DNA of 64,000 nucleotides, taken from positions 27,431,080 to 27,495,079 of the forward strand of contig NC_088302.1 of NCBI RefSeq assembly GCF_032854445.1, in the 5' to 3' direction. The translations under genes were made by a program, and so were the position numbers. This document shows positions 24,085-37,049 of the stretch, one piece after another (positions within the stretch are counted from its first letter, which is position 1; each line of letters begins with the position of its first letter). The notes under the pieces are model-generated. The model was not told where the DNA came from, made no database searches, and saw only the letters and a program-made list of their open reading frames with translations. This stretch comes from Liolophura sinensis. Taxonomy: Eukaryota; Mollusca; Polyplacophora; Chitonida; Chitonidae.

Positions 24085-25158
24085 CTTGCTGTTACTCAGT
24101 ATATCAGTCCAGTGTGGCCAAAGAAGATAAATGCCCACACCCAAGTGTAGGTTGTGTTTATCGCGAACAATTCAATATGGCGCCGTTGCTTAGGGACGCC
24201 TCGACAGACTACTCGCTACAACACTTGCGTTGACTGGTCAAATTTTACCCGGGGTTCGTTTCACAAACCTCATTTACCGTACACATACATTAAGTTTACT
24301 GTCGCATAGATGGATTCTCCCAAATGTTTTTATGTACTTGACTTCATGATTATGTACGGTTGTTTTATTAACATCATCAGGAGCCTAAAGAGGCTGTCAT
24401 AGTATAGCCCTTTTGTCTATAGGGCGCGTAAGAGACATTCGTTGACGGGAGATCCGCGTTATGGCGCTGGAGATTAGGTAGGGGTGTAGCGTGGATCTTC
24501 ACGGGGAGAGTGGGGGGTGGGGGGTGTTGGGGGCGGGTCGCTTGACAAGAGCGGAACGACTATCACAGCGAAACATAAAGGGCCATACCTCACAGCCTAT
24601 TGGCGAGGGTCCAGGGGCCGCCTACGGCCCGGAAGCTCCGGGATATTAGATTACCGTAGAGAGAATCTGAGTGATATTGAAGTGTTTCGAATGCGGATTT
24701 GGCCAATGTGTACACATTCATTTTCACATTAAAAATTTGCTACCCCTCTGGGTTTATCTATCTCACGAGCCCAAGATGAACACGACAGAACGTCGGCGCA
24801 AACACGAAGGGCACTAAGTCCAGATGTAGACCCATTTATTCCTGATGCGTTTTGAAATGACAGATTCAGGCCATGCACGGTAACCCTGTTTCTGGGAGGT
24901 GCGATAGACCTACTCGAAAGCCACCACAGATATTCACTTATGACCGTTTAGGTACTCCAACCTTAAGACCGTGTATTAACCCTTTGGCAGAAGTTGTTCG
25001 GCAGTGCCACCATGGTTCCATCTGGGATATCCACAACGTCAGTGAGTTGAGTGTAGGCTTCCATTTAGGCGATGGTTGTAACAGGGTAACATTGTGAGTG
25101 AAGGAGCTTAGTGCTGTGCATCTACGTATTGATAAGACACAGTAAATGTCAAGTGGCT
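24085..25158. other. SPAG8 upstream region and spacer
   Basis: It contains the presumed SPAG8 promoter just right of 24084 and a G-rich tract listed separately. No other gene is supported. Confidence 0.4.
24503..24537 (+). other. G-quadruplex-capable tract
   Basis: Five or more runs of four to six G with one- to three-base loops (GGGG AGAGT GGGGGG T GGGGGG TGTT GGGGG C GGG). It lies about 420 bp upstream of the SPAG8 start. Confidence 0.75.
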
Positions 25159-25159
25159 A

Positions 25160-25258
25160 TGATTTATTTATTTATTTATTTATTTATTTGATTGGTGTTT
25201 TAAGCCGTACTCAAGGATATTTCACTTATACGACGGCTGCCAGCATTATGGTGGAAGT
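25160..25258 (-). mobile_element. 5'-truncated SINE with (TTTA)n tail
   Basis: (TTTA)n at 25163-25188 is followed by GATTGGTGTTTTAAGCCGTA and GGCTGCCAGCATTATGGTGG, then unrelated sequence. This is the terminal 70 bp of a minus-oriented SINE. Confidence 0.9.
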
Positions 25259-25259
25259 G

Positions 25260-26700
25260 GCTAAGAGATGACAGAGTAAATGCTACGCTCATATAATGAG
25301 ACATACTAAATGTCCGGGTCCATTTCTGATCAAAGCAATGTGTTGAATAGATATGTATGCTGATACTCATGTCACAGATTATATGGCTTGTGAAAATGGG
25401 TATTTCCCATGTGATCGAAGTAGTCTTTGGGACTAACCAACGCATATGATTATCTGATTCATCTGTTCTACTTTTCTAAGTGTTTCCAACTCCAATTGTT
25501 CAAACTATGGGTAGAAACAGACATTTGTATACCAGCCGTCAACAATGAAAGCTTATCGTCTATGGGATATTCTATAGTTTTTGTTACTACGACTTTCACT
25601 GTTCATAGAGGATAACTCTTGTTTACAGTCTAGGAGCGGGTGTGTACTATGTCCACGATGCTGACGGTTCTAACCATCTGAAAGCAAATTAGAACCAGGT
25701 ACTGGCTGCACTAGAAATATAAGAGATGGAAACCTCACTACGGTCTGAAATCTCATCCCCACCGTTAGAAATCGTCCAGAAAGTCTAGTTGATTAAAATG
25801 AGGTTGATGAAGTGAAACTGGAACAGACTCTCCAACATAAGAGACTGAAAGATGTCGAAGTAAAAGATAAGGCAATACATTGTACAAGGCGGATGATTAC
25901 TGAGCCGTAAAAGTGACATAGTGAAAAAAAAATTTGGAAGAGAAGAAAAAAATTATATTTTTTTGGAGGAGAAAATTTTTTTAAACCCCTGACTTTAGTC
26001 CCCGAGATAACTGATCAACGAAAAGGGTTACGCTATAATCTCATCTATATATAGGGGGCTACTGTATGATGGTCAGTGCCATTATGCTTTTACAAATTAA
26101 CTTTTGTCGCCTACAAAATTAATTCCAAAATGTTCTTTTAGACGACGAGGAACGCCATCACGATTTGTAGTATAACTTCCAACAATCTGAAATTATTATT
26201 AATAAAGTAAACATTCAACCAAATAAATACGATTAAATTAAAACTTATCACAGCCGTATTGAGACATGTATGAGACATAAAGCTGAGGTTTTTGGTCCTA
26301 ACGTATATATAACTCGCCTTAGTTCCACCCTGGCTGGATCACGTACATGAATTCGAATAATGTTTCACATATAGCTGTTGCAGTTGAGATTGAAAGAACT
26401 CTACTAGGTTATATAAGGGCGGAGCTGCACGCTGTATTTTGTATTTGATTTTTACTGTGTCCTTATATGTCTGTTTAAAATCTGTTTATTAATAAGCTGC
26501 CTCGATATATGGAAATGCATTGCCCGCTTAAAACAAGTCGGTCCAAAGCGGTGTACTCTTTTATTCTTTCAGGACGTCACCATATCTGTGTAGACTCAGT
26601 CGTGCCCGTCAAACAGTCATACGTGTACATGAAGTTCACAAGCACTGCAGCGTGGCAGCCGAGAATATGTGTTTTTAAACAGATTAAAATTGACCTGTAT
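25260..26700. other. intergenic, nothing certain
   Basis: At about 25513-25540, ACAGACATTTGTATACCAGC matches a segment of the Penelope-like 3' region at about 36176-36200 and may be another small remnant. No gene is supported. Confidence 0.35.
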
Positions 26701-26708
26701 ATGCGATC

Positions 26709-27724
26709 ATGCCCAGTGTAGTCATTGTTCTTGATTTCAATTTAAAATTTAAGTTATTAGACCATGGTCAAAATATCTATAAAAATAACAAAGCTCTAAA
26801 GTTATCATGGCTACCAAGGTTTTTCTCCAACACACGCACCTCGTGGAAATTAAGTGCAGCGGTAGCTTTTAGGCATCTTGGTGGTTTAGGCTTCTTTTGC
26901 AATGTAACTATGATGTATCAAATTTAAACAAGTCTGTTTTATAAAGAAGTATACTACTATGCAGCTTGGTCTGATGTTAAAATTGACGAGAAGTTTGACC
27001 CTTACAATGACCTTATTTGGAACAATAAAATATTTTACTGGGGTCAAAATCAGTCTTCAATAAAGAGTGGTGTAAGGCTGGAATCTGGTTTGGTAAAGAT
27101 ATTTATGACTGCATTGGAAGGCTACTGAATTTAACGGCGTTGGAAAAAGAGTTTTTATTTCTGTGCAAATCTAAAGAATATTACAACATTGTTACGGCAT
27201 TGCAGCCAACTTATATCCGTTCTAATATCTACAATAAGAACATGATGATCGGAAAACTAAATGAAATCCCAACGGTTAATGATTTCTATTTATACAATGC
27301 TCCTTTCTCCTAGTTTTAGCATACTTTGTTACATCAGCATAAGTTTTTACACTCAATTATACCCTGCGATAAGTATTTACACGAAGGACTGAAAATCAAA
27401 CAAAATCCTTTGTGTGATGTATACGGAAATGTGGATAATGTAACTTATTATTTCATAGAGTGTGCACAGTTGAATTAGTTCTGGTCAGATGTTAATAACC
27501 TGTTGTATGAGTACACACGATGTGATATACGGACCTTACCTTTGTCTGTATTGTATGGATACAAGGGGAACGACGGCAGGTCTGCATCACGATACCAAAG
27601 TGCGGTCAATTATGTTTTACTCCAAGCGAAGCTGTACAGCTACACATATAAACAAAACCCCAGTGTTTCAGCATTTTATGAATTATGTTTAAAGGAATCT
27701 AGTTTTGCTTCAGAAGTTAAATAA
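26709..27724 (+). pseudogene. LINE reverse-transcriptase C-terminal remnant
   Basis: Several frames in plus orientation give pieces of the C-terminal part of a Tx1/L1-like LINE ORF2 in the right order: KALKLSWLPRF and HLGGLGFFCN (26790-26910), NDLIWNNKIFYWG (about 27008-27050), WFGKDIYDCIGRLLNL and LQPTYIRSNIYNKNM (about 27090-27245), then a decayed zinc-knuckle-like C..C..H..C region (NPLCDVYG ... YYFIECAQ, about 27400-27470). At least four frameshifts or stops separate them. The catalytic YADD region lies upstream and was not found, so this is a 5'-truncated, dead insert. The exact clade is uncertain. Confidence 0.7.
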
Positions 27725-27729
27725 AAACC

Positions 27730-30045
27730 ACACTATGACAGCACGGCTAGCTCATTTAATTAATTAAACGCTGTATTTACTTGAAATTCACGTTAAACAA
27801 AAATGTACAATAATGAAAGCGGATGTGTTTTTGGCCGTATATGATTATATATTGACCGCTTTGGTGGGGTTGCTTTAGGGTTTACCACATAATATAATAA
27901 TTCTCCTTTTCGTTCCTGCATGGTCGATAAAGATATGTACTTTCTGCATGCTGCATGTCCTAATAGTTACTATGGCGTAATAGTTACTATGACGCAGCAC
28001 CGTTCCCGAGTCCGCCAGTATGAACAGTAAATGTGAAAACCAACTCCATGATGGGTATTTGTTTTTCATTCTTCCACATGCAGGTATGTGAAAGGTAAAA
28101 CGTGCTCAACTGGTACATGAAGATGTTATCATTTGAGAAATACCGTTTCTATGCAATAGTTAACTATCATATGTACTTTAACAAATTGAACGGTCGATCA
28201 TTTAGTCATGATAATAACATACATAAGCCTAGGAGTAATTAATGGCGATGTTTAGGACACATGCTGTAGGTTACGCGATTCCGACATAGATGAGCGATAG
28301 GCATATTATATCAATATGCTTTGAATCTGGAAGTGGACTGTTGGGTCTTGAAGACTGTCAGTGGCATGCACGAAGGTAAGGGACCAAATATTTGAATAAA
28401 CTGAAGCTGCACTCAAATTCTTCGGAAAGAGAAAAGCTATATACCTTGAAATTATCGCTGCCGTTGAAGGGTAAATTGACCGACGGAACTGAGACAAGTA
28501 CAAAGACATAACTCGGCGAATCATTCTCTTATTGCGTCTTTAATGTGTTATTTGCTAAGGAAGTTCGAATTAGCTTGTCAGTCACAGCCTGCAACTCTGA
28601 GGAGTTATATTCACTGGCTGAAACGAGACAGCCGACAAGCCATAGGGTTTAATTTTTAACTCCTGTTTGGAGTGAAATAAAATATTATCTTTTAGTTTAG
28701 TTAAAACTAATGTGCGGACCAGTTTCATTGTAATTGGCGACTTTAAACATCGTGTTCAGTATTTCCACAAGAGCAGCTATGTCCTGTGATGTTTTAGTTT
28801 TTGTCTATCTTAATCCAGCTCATAGTCAAGAGAGCCACCACAGCGGTAGCAGCGAGAGGAACCTCCACACGACGTATGGTTTAATCGCTGGCAAAGGAAA
28901 CATCTCAGCACAGGATGTAGAGAGGATTGGGAGGTGGGGGGAGGGGGGGGGGGGGCATATAGGTCTTTACTGTGAATTTGTTATATCCTAACATAACTTT
29001 AGTTAGTAGATCATATCGATCAAAATAAAGCGAAATGCAAGATGATAGCTGGAGGTCTTTGCCCTTCTTCATCCGTTCAGCTTGAATACACTTTTACTTT
29101 ACGAAAAACCCTCTAGATTTCCAAAGCTGTAACTCTTGTCCAACAGCATATATAACATCCTTACATTAAGACATACACAGTTGGCAGCACTGTTTATTTC
29201 AACATTCACGTATAGCTGAAATATGAGTGAAAATAATATTTGTTATATACAACAAATGTTATAACAAAATCAATCAGTAGACTAGTATTAATAAATATAT
29301 AGTAAAGAAATAAATTAGCTAATGCAAATTTAATGCACATTTAAACTTAGAAACTTTTAGTGTAACTCAGTATGTACTACATTTCTTAGCAGTTGTTGAC
29401 CTTTATATCAGTAATTAAACTGTATGATTACAAAAGTGTAAAAGAGTTACATTTCTTAAGTACGTATTACCGCGGGTATAGAATACAGAGAATTAGCGGG
29501 GTTTTTTTATAGAAGGGGGAGAACTCTTTACATTATTTAGCGCCATCAGAGTTATCCCTTTCACAGCTTCCGTGAAGCGCATATGCTGTACAACAACACC
29601 GTGTAAGAATAGATGATGGTACTTAAGCATTAAAGGCGGCGGCAAGCAGTCTGACCTAAATGCTAAGATACACCATATTTAGATTTGCTGTTTAACGTGA
29701 TGCTGTTCAAGTTTTTACGAAATGGCCAGCAGAATACCTCTATATTTGCAATATTTTACGCCCATACATATCCAAGAACATATACTTATTTTTCATGCGG
29801 CTCTTAGCTCTATATACCTCATTACATTCGCTAATACTACGGAGTACGTTCTGTTTGATTTTTTGGGAGTAGTGACAGAAATGATCTTCGAGACAAGCAG
29901 GCTGCCTTGGAAAAAAGGTAAGGTCGCCGAAATTGTAGAGCGCATGTTTGTGCAAGACTGTACTTTCGCAGGACACAAGATAAGTGCCTGAGGTGCGGAT
30001 TGGCAGACCTCTAGCCTTACTCCAAAAATTGTACAGTGAAGGTGT
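27730..30045. other. intergenic with one G-rich run
   Basis: A G-rich run at 28928-28955 (GGGAGGTGGGGGGAGGGG followed by more G). No gene recognised; open frames at 28306-28524 and 29722-30093 show no family features. Confidence 0.35.
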
Positions 30046-30047
30046 AT

Positions 30048-30124
30048 GTAGAGCTACGCCGCTCTCAAGAATATTCAATTCACTCTTATACAACAGCTGT
30101 CAGCATTATATTGCGGAAGGAAAC
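30048..30124 (-). mobile_element. highly degenerate SINE tail
   Basis: TACGCCGCTCTCAAGAATAT, then ACAGCTGTCAGCATTATATT and GGAAGGAAAC, align with the SINE tail with about 20-25% differences by eye. Confidence 0.65.
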
Positions 30125-31220
30125 TATTTGCTATCTGCCTGGAACATATAGATCGAAGGAATGAAAATTCTACGCCTTTAAGTATTTTTGACATACTTCT
30201 TTACAGATGCCCCATACAAATTTGTACAAAAAATATCCATCGTTTATGTACGTTTTGAGAAGGTCATTCATGTCTTTAAGTTTGCAAAAACTGTAACAGT
30301 TTTCGTGACCTGGCTATTTTACGTCACTACTTTTATTAATCCAATGGGAAAAAGCCATGACGTTCTGAGCACGTCACACACAGTTCAAATTTGAGCGCTT
30401 TACATCTGGTCAATGATAAGTAACAAATTTCATACACCAATATAGAATATTATTAAAAATGTTACTTATTCATAACCATCTGCATGTATTGATCAGTTGC
30501 TGAACAAAAACCTTTGCAGTTCACATTGATGGTACGGTTGAACACTACTGGTTTATATTTTAAATAGTGTAACCAAATCCAAGGTTACTTTCTATAACGT
30601 TTTGACCCATGCGGTACCCAGGACTGTCTTTAAACGTAATTGGATAAAAGTGGCAATGGCCGGAACAACTGGAAAGTGATATTAATGCACTTTGGTCTAG
30701 TTGATGAATGGATCTTTGACTCTTGACCTTCCGCAAAAGGTACTGACACCGCACCATTTCTCAGTGGGACTATGATGACGGCGACATGGAAATTTTTATA
30801 GGAACAAGTGGTGTTAAAAAGCTGGAAAACACTAGAGGAGTTTTTTTAAAATAAACATATCCATTCACAAAGACAGTATGTTTATTACAACAGAAAGGTT
30901 GTTATACAGCCAATGTTGTAACATTGTACTACTGATACACTTACCTTCAAATATACTTTTGTATGATGAAACATTTTGGAGTTGGCACTATTCACTATCA
31001 CATAAGACTCTCAGCATAGAGAATAAAGCCAGAGCATCGATAACAGAGTGATAATTGGCAAATGGTGGCACGTAACCAGTGAAATATGGTCTTTCGTCAG
31101 TTTATCTCAGATGTGAATGCTTAATTAGGTAAAAAAAATGCAACAAATTGCAATATATTAGCCTACATTCTAAGCTTTTAATATCTCAATCAGTCTGAAA
31201 GGTTTATTTATATGTATGTA
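30125..31220. other. intergenic, nothing recognised
   Basis: No gene or element supported. Confidence 0.35.
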
Positions 31221-31224
31221 GTCT

Positions 31225-31421
31225 TGCGTGGCCTGCATTGCCGTGCGAGGTTATGGGGCACAGCCCGTGAGAAAATCACGACCATCCTCAGGTTGTAGCA
31301 AGACCTCCCAGCGTACGACTGAAGATGAAGCCAGTATGTAGCATATGCTGGACTCAAACTGACAGCGATCGCACTGGTGAGAATCTCTGGGTTATTGTGC
31401 TGCACTAGCACGGACGCCCCA
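31225..31421 (-). mobile_element. degenerate SINE (body and head)
   Basis: On the minus strand GGGGCGTCCGTGCTAGTGCA corresponds to the head. CGCTGTCAGTTTGAGTCCAG (B box region), CTGGGAGGTCTTGCTACAAC and CCTGAGGATGGTCGTGATTT follow. The tail is missing. Confidence 0.85.
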
Positions 31422-31540
31422 AGAAGGATCTGAAAGGAGATCACAATTTCTCGCTTACAAAATCAAAACTTCATGTTTTATTGGCCATCCTCAACATTTT
31501 AAATATTCATACATACTCTGTGTGTGATCAGTCGATTCGT

Positions 31541-31643
31541 GGGGCTCTGCCCGGTTTCCTCCCACCATAATGCTGACCGCCGTCGTATAACTGAAATACT
31601 CTTTACTTAAAACCAGTTAAATAAATAAATAAATAAATAAATC
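31541..31643 (+). mobile_element. 5'-truncated SINE
   Basis: GGGCTCTGCCCGGTTTCCTC, then CCACCATAATGCTGACCGCC, GTCGTATAACTGAAATACTC and an (AAAT)n tail ending at 31643. It is oriented oppositely to the copy 120 bp to its left. Confidence 0.9.
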
Positions 31644-31644
31644 T

Positions 31645-33254
31645 ATTCCAAGTTTGTCCGACTTTAGGTAACGACAGACGGATCACGCACGTTGAATAAC
31701 CTGATCTTTATTATGACCAAAATAGAAGATGACATGGTTTGCCTCAATTACACCAAACAAAATGTACGAGCGGTCATTGTTATAAACAAAAAATTCTAAT
31801 TACAGTATGTCTGAGCAAACCCATTGTGAATTTATACTTTATATAAATTGCTTTATACATGCATGGCTTAACTTGTATGTGCATAATAAACTCATATAGG
31901 CGCTTGTGACAAACTGTTTAGAACAGTGTACAGTGTACGTAGCATTATACAGCTCGCTTAATACTTGTTGAATGACTTCCACATGTGTGACTGTTTTGCG
32001 AGGTCCTTTGTTAGATAGGTGACCAAATTAAATGCGCATGGCGTAGTGTTGCGGTATTGGGACCTAGAGCAGTTATTTTTCTTTGCGCGTGGCGCTGTAT
32101 TCTGTCGTGTGCTGGCGTGCAAGTGGGCTGCTAGGGATGCCAGGAGATGATGGCAGACGAAGGGAAATGTCCGGACTTGATTCACCGGACTATAGAAAAC
32201 ATGTCACCAACAACATACAACATATCGCCAAGACTTGCTCCTGCAAGGAATTTTGACTCTAACCAATAAAGAACGCATGAGTTACCGTGAAAGCAACTGG
32301 AACACGGGGTTGTCCTTGCAACAGTATCAGCACCAATAGCGTAAGCTGGTTTCATTTATACTTTCCCAGACGCTCAACACTGAAGCCAAAACTTGCCTCA
32401 ATCACTAGAGAGCAACTTGTAGACTGTACAACATATAATGAACACCATTGTTTGAGCTTTTGTTTTGAGCTGGAAATTAAGTCGTAACATTTTGTTACCA
32501 TGTATTAAACCTCCAGGGAAGATTCTGTCAAAACTATTTCAGTCCCCCCGCCCAAATAAAAAAATAAATTCGGGGCGTGATGAGAGATGAAACTCATGAT
32601 CACAAACAATAACATCGAGATTGATTGCGGTCCAACATACTGTAGACCAATGGCAAAGAGGCTTTTTTTCTGTTGGTCATGTTTCGTTAAATATGGTTGG
32701 AAATATGAATCTAACGCAATCACTGATTGGCTGATTATGTCGGAGCTCGTAATAGCTATGTCGCGGTCAGACTTAGTTCTACCAAAGGAAAGCTCGTATT
32801 TACCTCGTATTTGAAAAAAACTGTTTGGCATGTTCCTTTTACGGCCCAGAAAAAGTTATTACTTTCCAAGGTGAGTTTTTGAGACCATATTTTTCACATT
32901 GTTTTGAGCGCCTCAAAATCCATTAATCTTGTTATAGTAATTCTAAGGTAACTGATTTCAGCTAAAAATGCAACTATTTTTAAAATGAACTCTTACGTAG
33001 ACAAATAAGGGAATTTTATGAGAAATGTGATGTGGTGTGGATGTGCTCCCAAAAAGTCCATCGTAATTTATCTTACTTAATTTTTTTGCTCTGGGGCTGC
33101 CTCGAATGGCACAGTTGTCAGTTATGTTCAGTTGAAAAGAATATCGAAACGGAAGTATTGGAAGAGGAAAAGAGCTGATTATACCCCCTTAATAAGAGTA
33201 AGGGACATTCGTTGAACACCGCTTGTCTTCTAGAGCACGCAAAACTACAGTATG
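31645..33254. other. intergenic, nothing recognised
   Basis: A 108-codon minus-strand open frame at 32505-32831 shows no recognisable family and no splice context. I see nothing else. Confidence 0.35.
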
Positions 33255-33602
33255 TTTATGTGTTGACTTAGATCGCCACGTTGGATACATGAATAGTTGC
33301 AATCCAAGCGCTACTGAGATACATATTTTGTCATCCACAACTTATATACTAGCATGGCACACGATTTGAATACTGATTTCGCTCAGTTGCCTAGAATATA
33401 CCTTGCGTCTTTTCAGCATCATTGAAAACCGCTGATTGCTACACTTTGCTTCATTCCGTCCTATTTTCGTATTTAATATACTCTCTTAGTTCTTTGGCGA
33501 TTTGTGTTGTACGTCTTTTTGAAAATTGGCCTTGCGATTTTTGACCCGGAACTTATTGATTGACGGCTGGTGTATGAATGTCTGTTTCGACGCATGGATT
33601 AA
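33255..33602 (+). mobile_element. Penelope-like element 3' region, inverted copy
   Basis: Several blocks match the reverse complement of 36160-36450: TTAGATCG..ACGTTGGATA, ATATTTTGTCATC, ACAACTTAT, ATTCCGTCCTATTTTCGTA, TTAGTTCTTTGG, AATTGGCCTTG and GAATGTCTGTTT. The 36.2-kb copy is contiguous with reverse-transcriptase coding, so this is a second, RT-less copy in the opposite orientation. An extra segment (about 33400-33450) interrupts it. Confidence 0.65.
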
Positions 33603-36158
33603 GCTATTTAATTGATACTTAACACTGTGCCTTACACCCAGATGGTCAGGTTTAATGTCGGAAGAAACTGGACAGAACTAGCTGTAAACTAACAAACTTC
33701 GTATATAAGAAAGAATATTAAAAATAATAAAAAGCAGTGTAAAATACAATAAATATCCACTGTATGTGTTCATGCAAAAAGGTATAATCATGCCAACACT
33801 GATTTAGCTGCTTTTGGATTATGGTGAAGTTATCTTGATAGTGAACTCTCACGGAAGACTGCTCTCTAGCATGGTAACCTGTCACCTGCGGTCATTCGAT
33901 TTATGGCTCTTTTCTTCGGGAGACAATCCATTGCCTACGGCACTAAATTGGTGGGCGGTAATGTTTTATCCACGTTCTTCATTAAATCAGACACACTTAG
34001 TTTCGAGTGGCCTTTTCCTAGAGAAAGGTGGAGGAGTTCCCCGCTTCTGGACATAGCTCTTGATGCAGTGATCGCGCCTGCCACAATAACACAGACGGTG
34101 TACATGTAGCCTCAAGCTCCGATCGACAAGCACATGACGTCTTCTACAGGCGTGTCTTAAATACTTAGGCATCTGGTAGAAATATTTTACAGGTAAAAAT
34201 AATTTAATTCTTTTTTAAAAGCACAGAATGACCTGCGACTGAAAATTGGCCTTTTTGGCGTTTTTATGCATGATGGTCATGCGGTTTTCAGAGATTCCAT
34301 TATGGCCGAGAAAGGGAATGTCAGATGGTTCAAATGGCGAGATAGCGGTCTATATTCGTCTCTAACACCGACGGGCATAACGTTCCAGCCCAGGCTGTTC
34401 ATTACAGGACACGACCTCCCACTGAAATACATTATATCACGTGCCTTACTTCTCACAACTCTTTACAGTACAGACATGCAATGTGCTTTATTTTTGTCAT
34501 TCATGGAAAAGAATTAGTTGTGTCACAATGGGATGTCCCTAAATTATCTTCTTTTCCTACTTTTCCTACTTGTTCAGTGACATAACTTATACTTCGCCAT
34601 AGCCTTTAACCACCAGTGGTGTCCTGCTCCCATTAACCAGTGTGGTATGAAGTGATAACTACATTCACAGCTTACATGTGCCGTCAAATACTTTATTTTT
34701 CACGTTTTTCTTTCAATTTTAGAAGGTATCGCCCAAGTTGAGTTATGTTCTAGGTTTCACTGGAACGTGAGCTCTGAAACGTTCTCTTTTCATCACTTTG
34801 GCAATAAAGTTTAAGCGAAACAAGATTACTACGAAAACACTTTAAGAAACAAAGCACTACTGCATTCCTTAACCTCATTCAACATGTAGTTTAGCATTTA
34901 GTTAACATGTGGTTAAGTGTAAAATAAAAATGCCCTCAATAATGATGATTAAACCCAGGACAGTCTAGTATTCCAGCTGGTGCTTGGACATTTCGCCATA
35001 TAAACATGTACCTCTTCCTTCCCTTCAGACATTTTCCTTGCTGCTAAAACAGTTTTGTGAACCGTTAATGCGTGCATGGTTATTTGTCAACAGTCAGCGT
35101 CAACTGTAAGACTGGGGTGCACGTCATTTGTTGTCGTTAGTTTGTCAGTTACTTCCCAACGATTTTTGATTTAGTCCATTTTTTCCCTCTGTTGTCGAAT
35201 GTGAGGCACAAACGAGTGTAACTACTAATTTGACGAGTAGAGGATATCTTCTTTGTCGCAGATTGTCCTTTGGCATCTTCTTTTCATCGTGTAAAAGTGG
35301 TCTTAAATCTATAGACAAAAACATTAGATAACATGGTACGACACTAGTCTTGGCTGGTACATTCTCCAACTCTAAAACAGGCTAAACATGAAACTCGCCG
35401 CCAGGAAAGAATTCTTCAGTTAAACAATAATAATGTATATATAAAAAAACTCGAACAGCAATCAGTTCTGGCCGGGGTCCACGCCATCTGCTGTCGTAAT
35501 CAATTGTTCATCATCAAATCGGAGGCAACGTAGCATTTTCTATTCGTAGAACCAATCTGGGAAATCATGGGCTGGGGATCAGAACCAGGCAGTCAAAAGA
35601 GCATACATTTGTCCGGTTCTTATTCTTATTCTATGCTAAATCAATTGGCATAGATTTCTGAAACCGGGTGATGTCATTAAAACGATTTTAGAGAAAAACT
35701 ATTGATCACAGCTCAAATCCTTGAACACGTGTCAAAAAGAACATATTTTGGGCTACAATTTGGCTATAGTTTTAGATGTTTAGATTTCATAGATTTCGAC
35801 TGCCAGGCCATTGTAATTATATGTAACTAAATCAGTTGTTTGACTGTACATGTATCTAAAAAAGTTAAAAAGGTAAAAAACCAAAACCAGATGAGGGGAC
35901 ACTGACCCAAAATACACCAGATTACCTCAAAGTTATGCCAAAATTCAAAAGTTTTCTAAAATTCTATCTATTGTCTCGTCTCTTTGACCACCATAGTATG
36001 AGTTAATCAACTTCTGTTTTTCTCCCGATAAACACTGTTACTGACATACCGAAAAAGCTACAAAACAAAACTTCCTCTCTTAAATCTTTCCGAAAGAAGA
36101 TGACATGGGGTTGCCAAGGTGACCCTATGACATATTAGCAACGTTCACTATTCTGTGT
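33603..36158. other. intergenic, nothing recognised
   Basis: Two loosely similar stretches (about 35110-35150 and 35470-35510, sharing GGGGT-CACG-CAT-TG-TGTCGT) may be an old repeat. No gene is supported. Confidence 0.35.
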
Positions 36159-36159
36159 T

Positions 36160-36480
36160 GAACCTAGGCGTCAAAACAGACATTCGTATACCAGCGGTCA
36201 TCCAATAAGGACGTTCCCGGTCAATAACCACAAGGCCAATTCCCACACAAACCACCAAAGAACTAAGAAAGTACAAGAATATGAAGTACGAAAATAGGAC
36301 GGAATCATGAAAAGAGGAGCAGTCAACAGAGTGAAATCAGTATTCATAAGCGTGTACCATGCTAGAACATAAGTTGTCGATGACAAAATATATCTCAATT
36401 GTGCTTTGATTGCATTTGTTCATATATCCAACGTTTCGATCTAATTCAACGAGATGGATATACAGCCATGGCACCGGTTT
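36160..36480 (-). mobile_element. Penelope-like element, 3' flank of the RT
   Basis: It lies directly downstream (minus strand) of RT coding. It contains GATCGAAACGTTGGATATA bracketed by the inverted arms TATATCCA (36423-36430) and TGGATATA (36455-36462). It shares most of its length with the inverted copy at 33255-33602. Confidence 0.6.
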
Positions 36481-36487
36481 AAGCGGG

Positions 36488-36815
36488 ATTAGACACAATC
36501 ATGAAGCAGAGCGCTGGAGATTGTGAACAAATACAGGACGACAAGATGTATCATCTGGAGGGTCTGTGGTTTCCTTTAAATCCAGTAAAGATGGATAAAT
36601 ATCTTTCACAACCTTTGTTACATATGGGTTATTTAATGCTAGCATATCATCAATATACCATTTAGAGAATGAGAAAGATCGGGCCTGGTGAGGATTAATA
36701 GTTTCTGCATAATGTCGTATTCATATGAGAATGGGCATAAGTCGTCAAAAAGGGGCGCAGAAATTGTACCCATCGGGATACCTATACACTGTTGATATAC
36801 GGTTTTCCCGAATTT
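36488..36815 (-). pseudogene. Penelope-like reverse transcriptase remnant
   Basis: The minus strand carries the block YQQCIGIPMGT (about 36800-36768) followed by APLFDDLCPFSYEYD. After a frameshift comes WYIDDMLALNNPYV with the catalytic YIDD box (codons at 36657-36646), then VVKDIYPSLLDLKETTD. The combination IPMGT, FSYE and YIDD...YP-LxLK-TT is characteristic of the RT found in Penelope-like and related retroelements of marine invertebrates. The N-terminal RT motifs and any GIY-YIG endonuclease are absent; the coding is broken and short. Confidence 0.75.
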
Positions 36816-36951
36816 CCCATAGATGCTATTAATGAGATGTTAACAACTCGAAGAACACGAAACATCCCTTGGATGGTAACTTTTGTATATAGTGGAAATG
36901 AAGAAGGCTTTCATACCTTTGATGTTAATGTAATCACTCGCAACACATTTG

Positions 36952-37049
36952 ATTTTTTTTTTTTTTTGATTGGTGTTTTACACCGTACTCAAGAATATTT
37001 CACTTATATGACGGCGGCCAGCATTATGGTGGGTGGAAACCGGGAAACA
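36952..37049 (-). mobile_element. 5'-truncated SINE
   Basis: A T run (36952-36967), then GATTGGTGTTTTACACCGTA, GACGGCGGCCAGCATTATGG and TGGGTGGAAACCGGG, ending abruptly at about 37049. Confidence 0.92.

Noticed and set aside
32505-32831. 108-codon minus-strand frame as a gene
   Set aside because: No recognisable domain, no splice or start context, and surrounding sequence looks non-coding.
36421-36465. GATCGAAACGTTGG with inverted arms as a hammerhead ribozyme of a Penelope-like element
   Set aside because: The GAAAC-like core and flanking arms are present, but I could not find the required CUGAUGA box in the right place.
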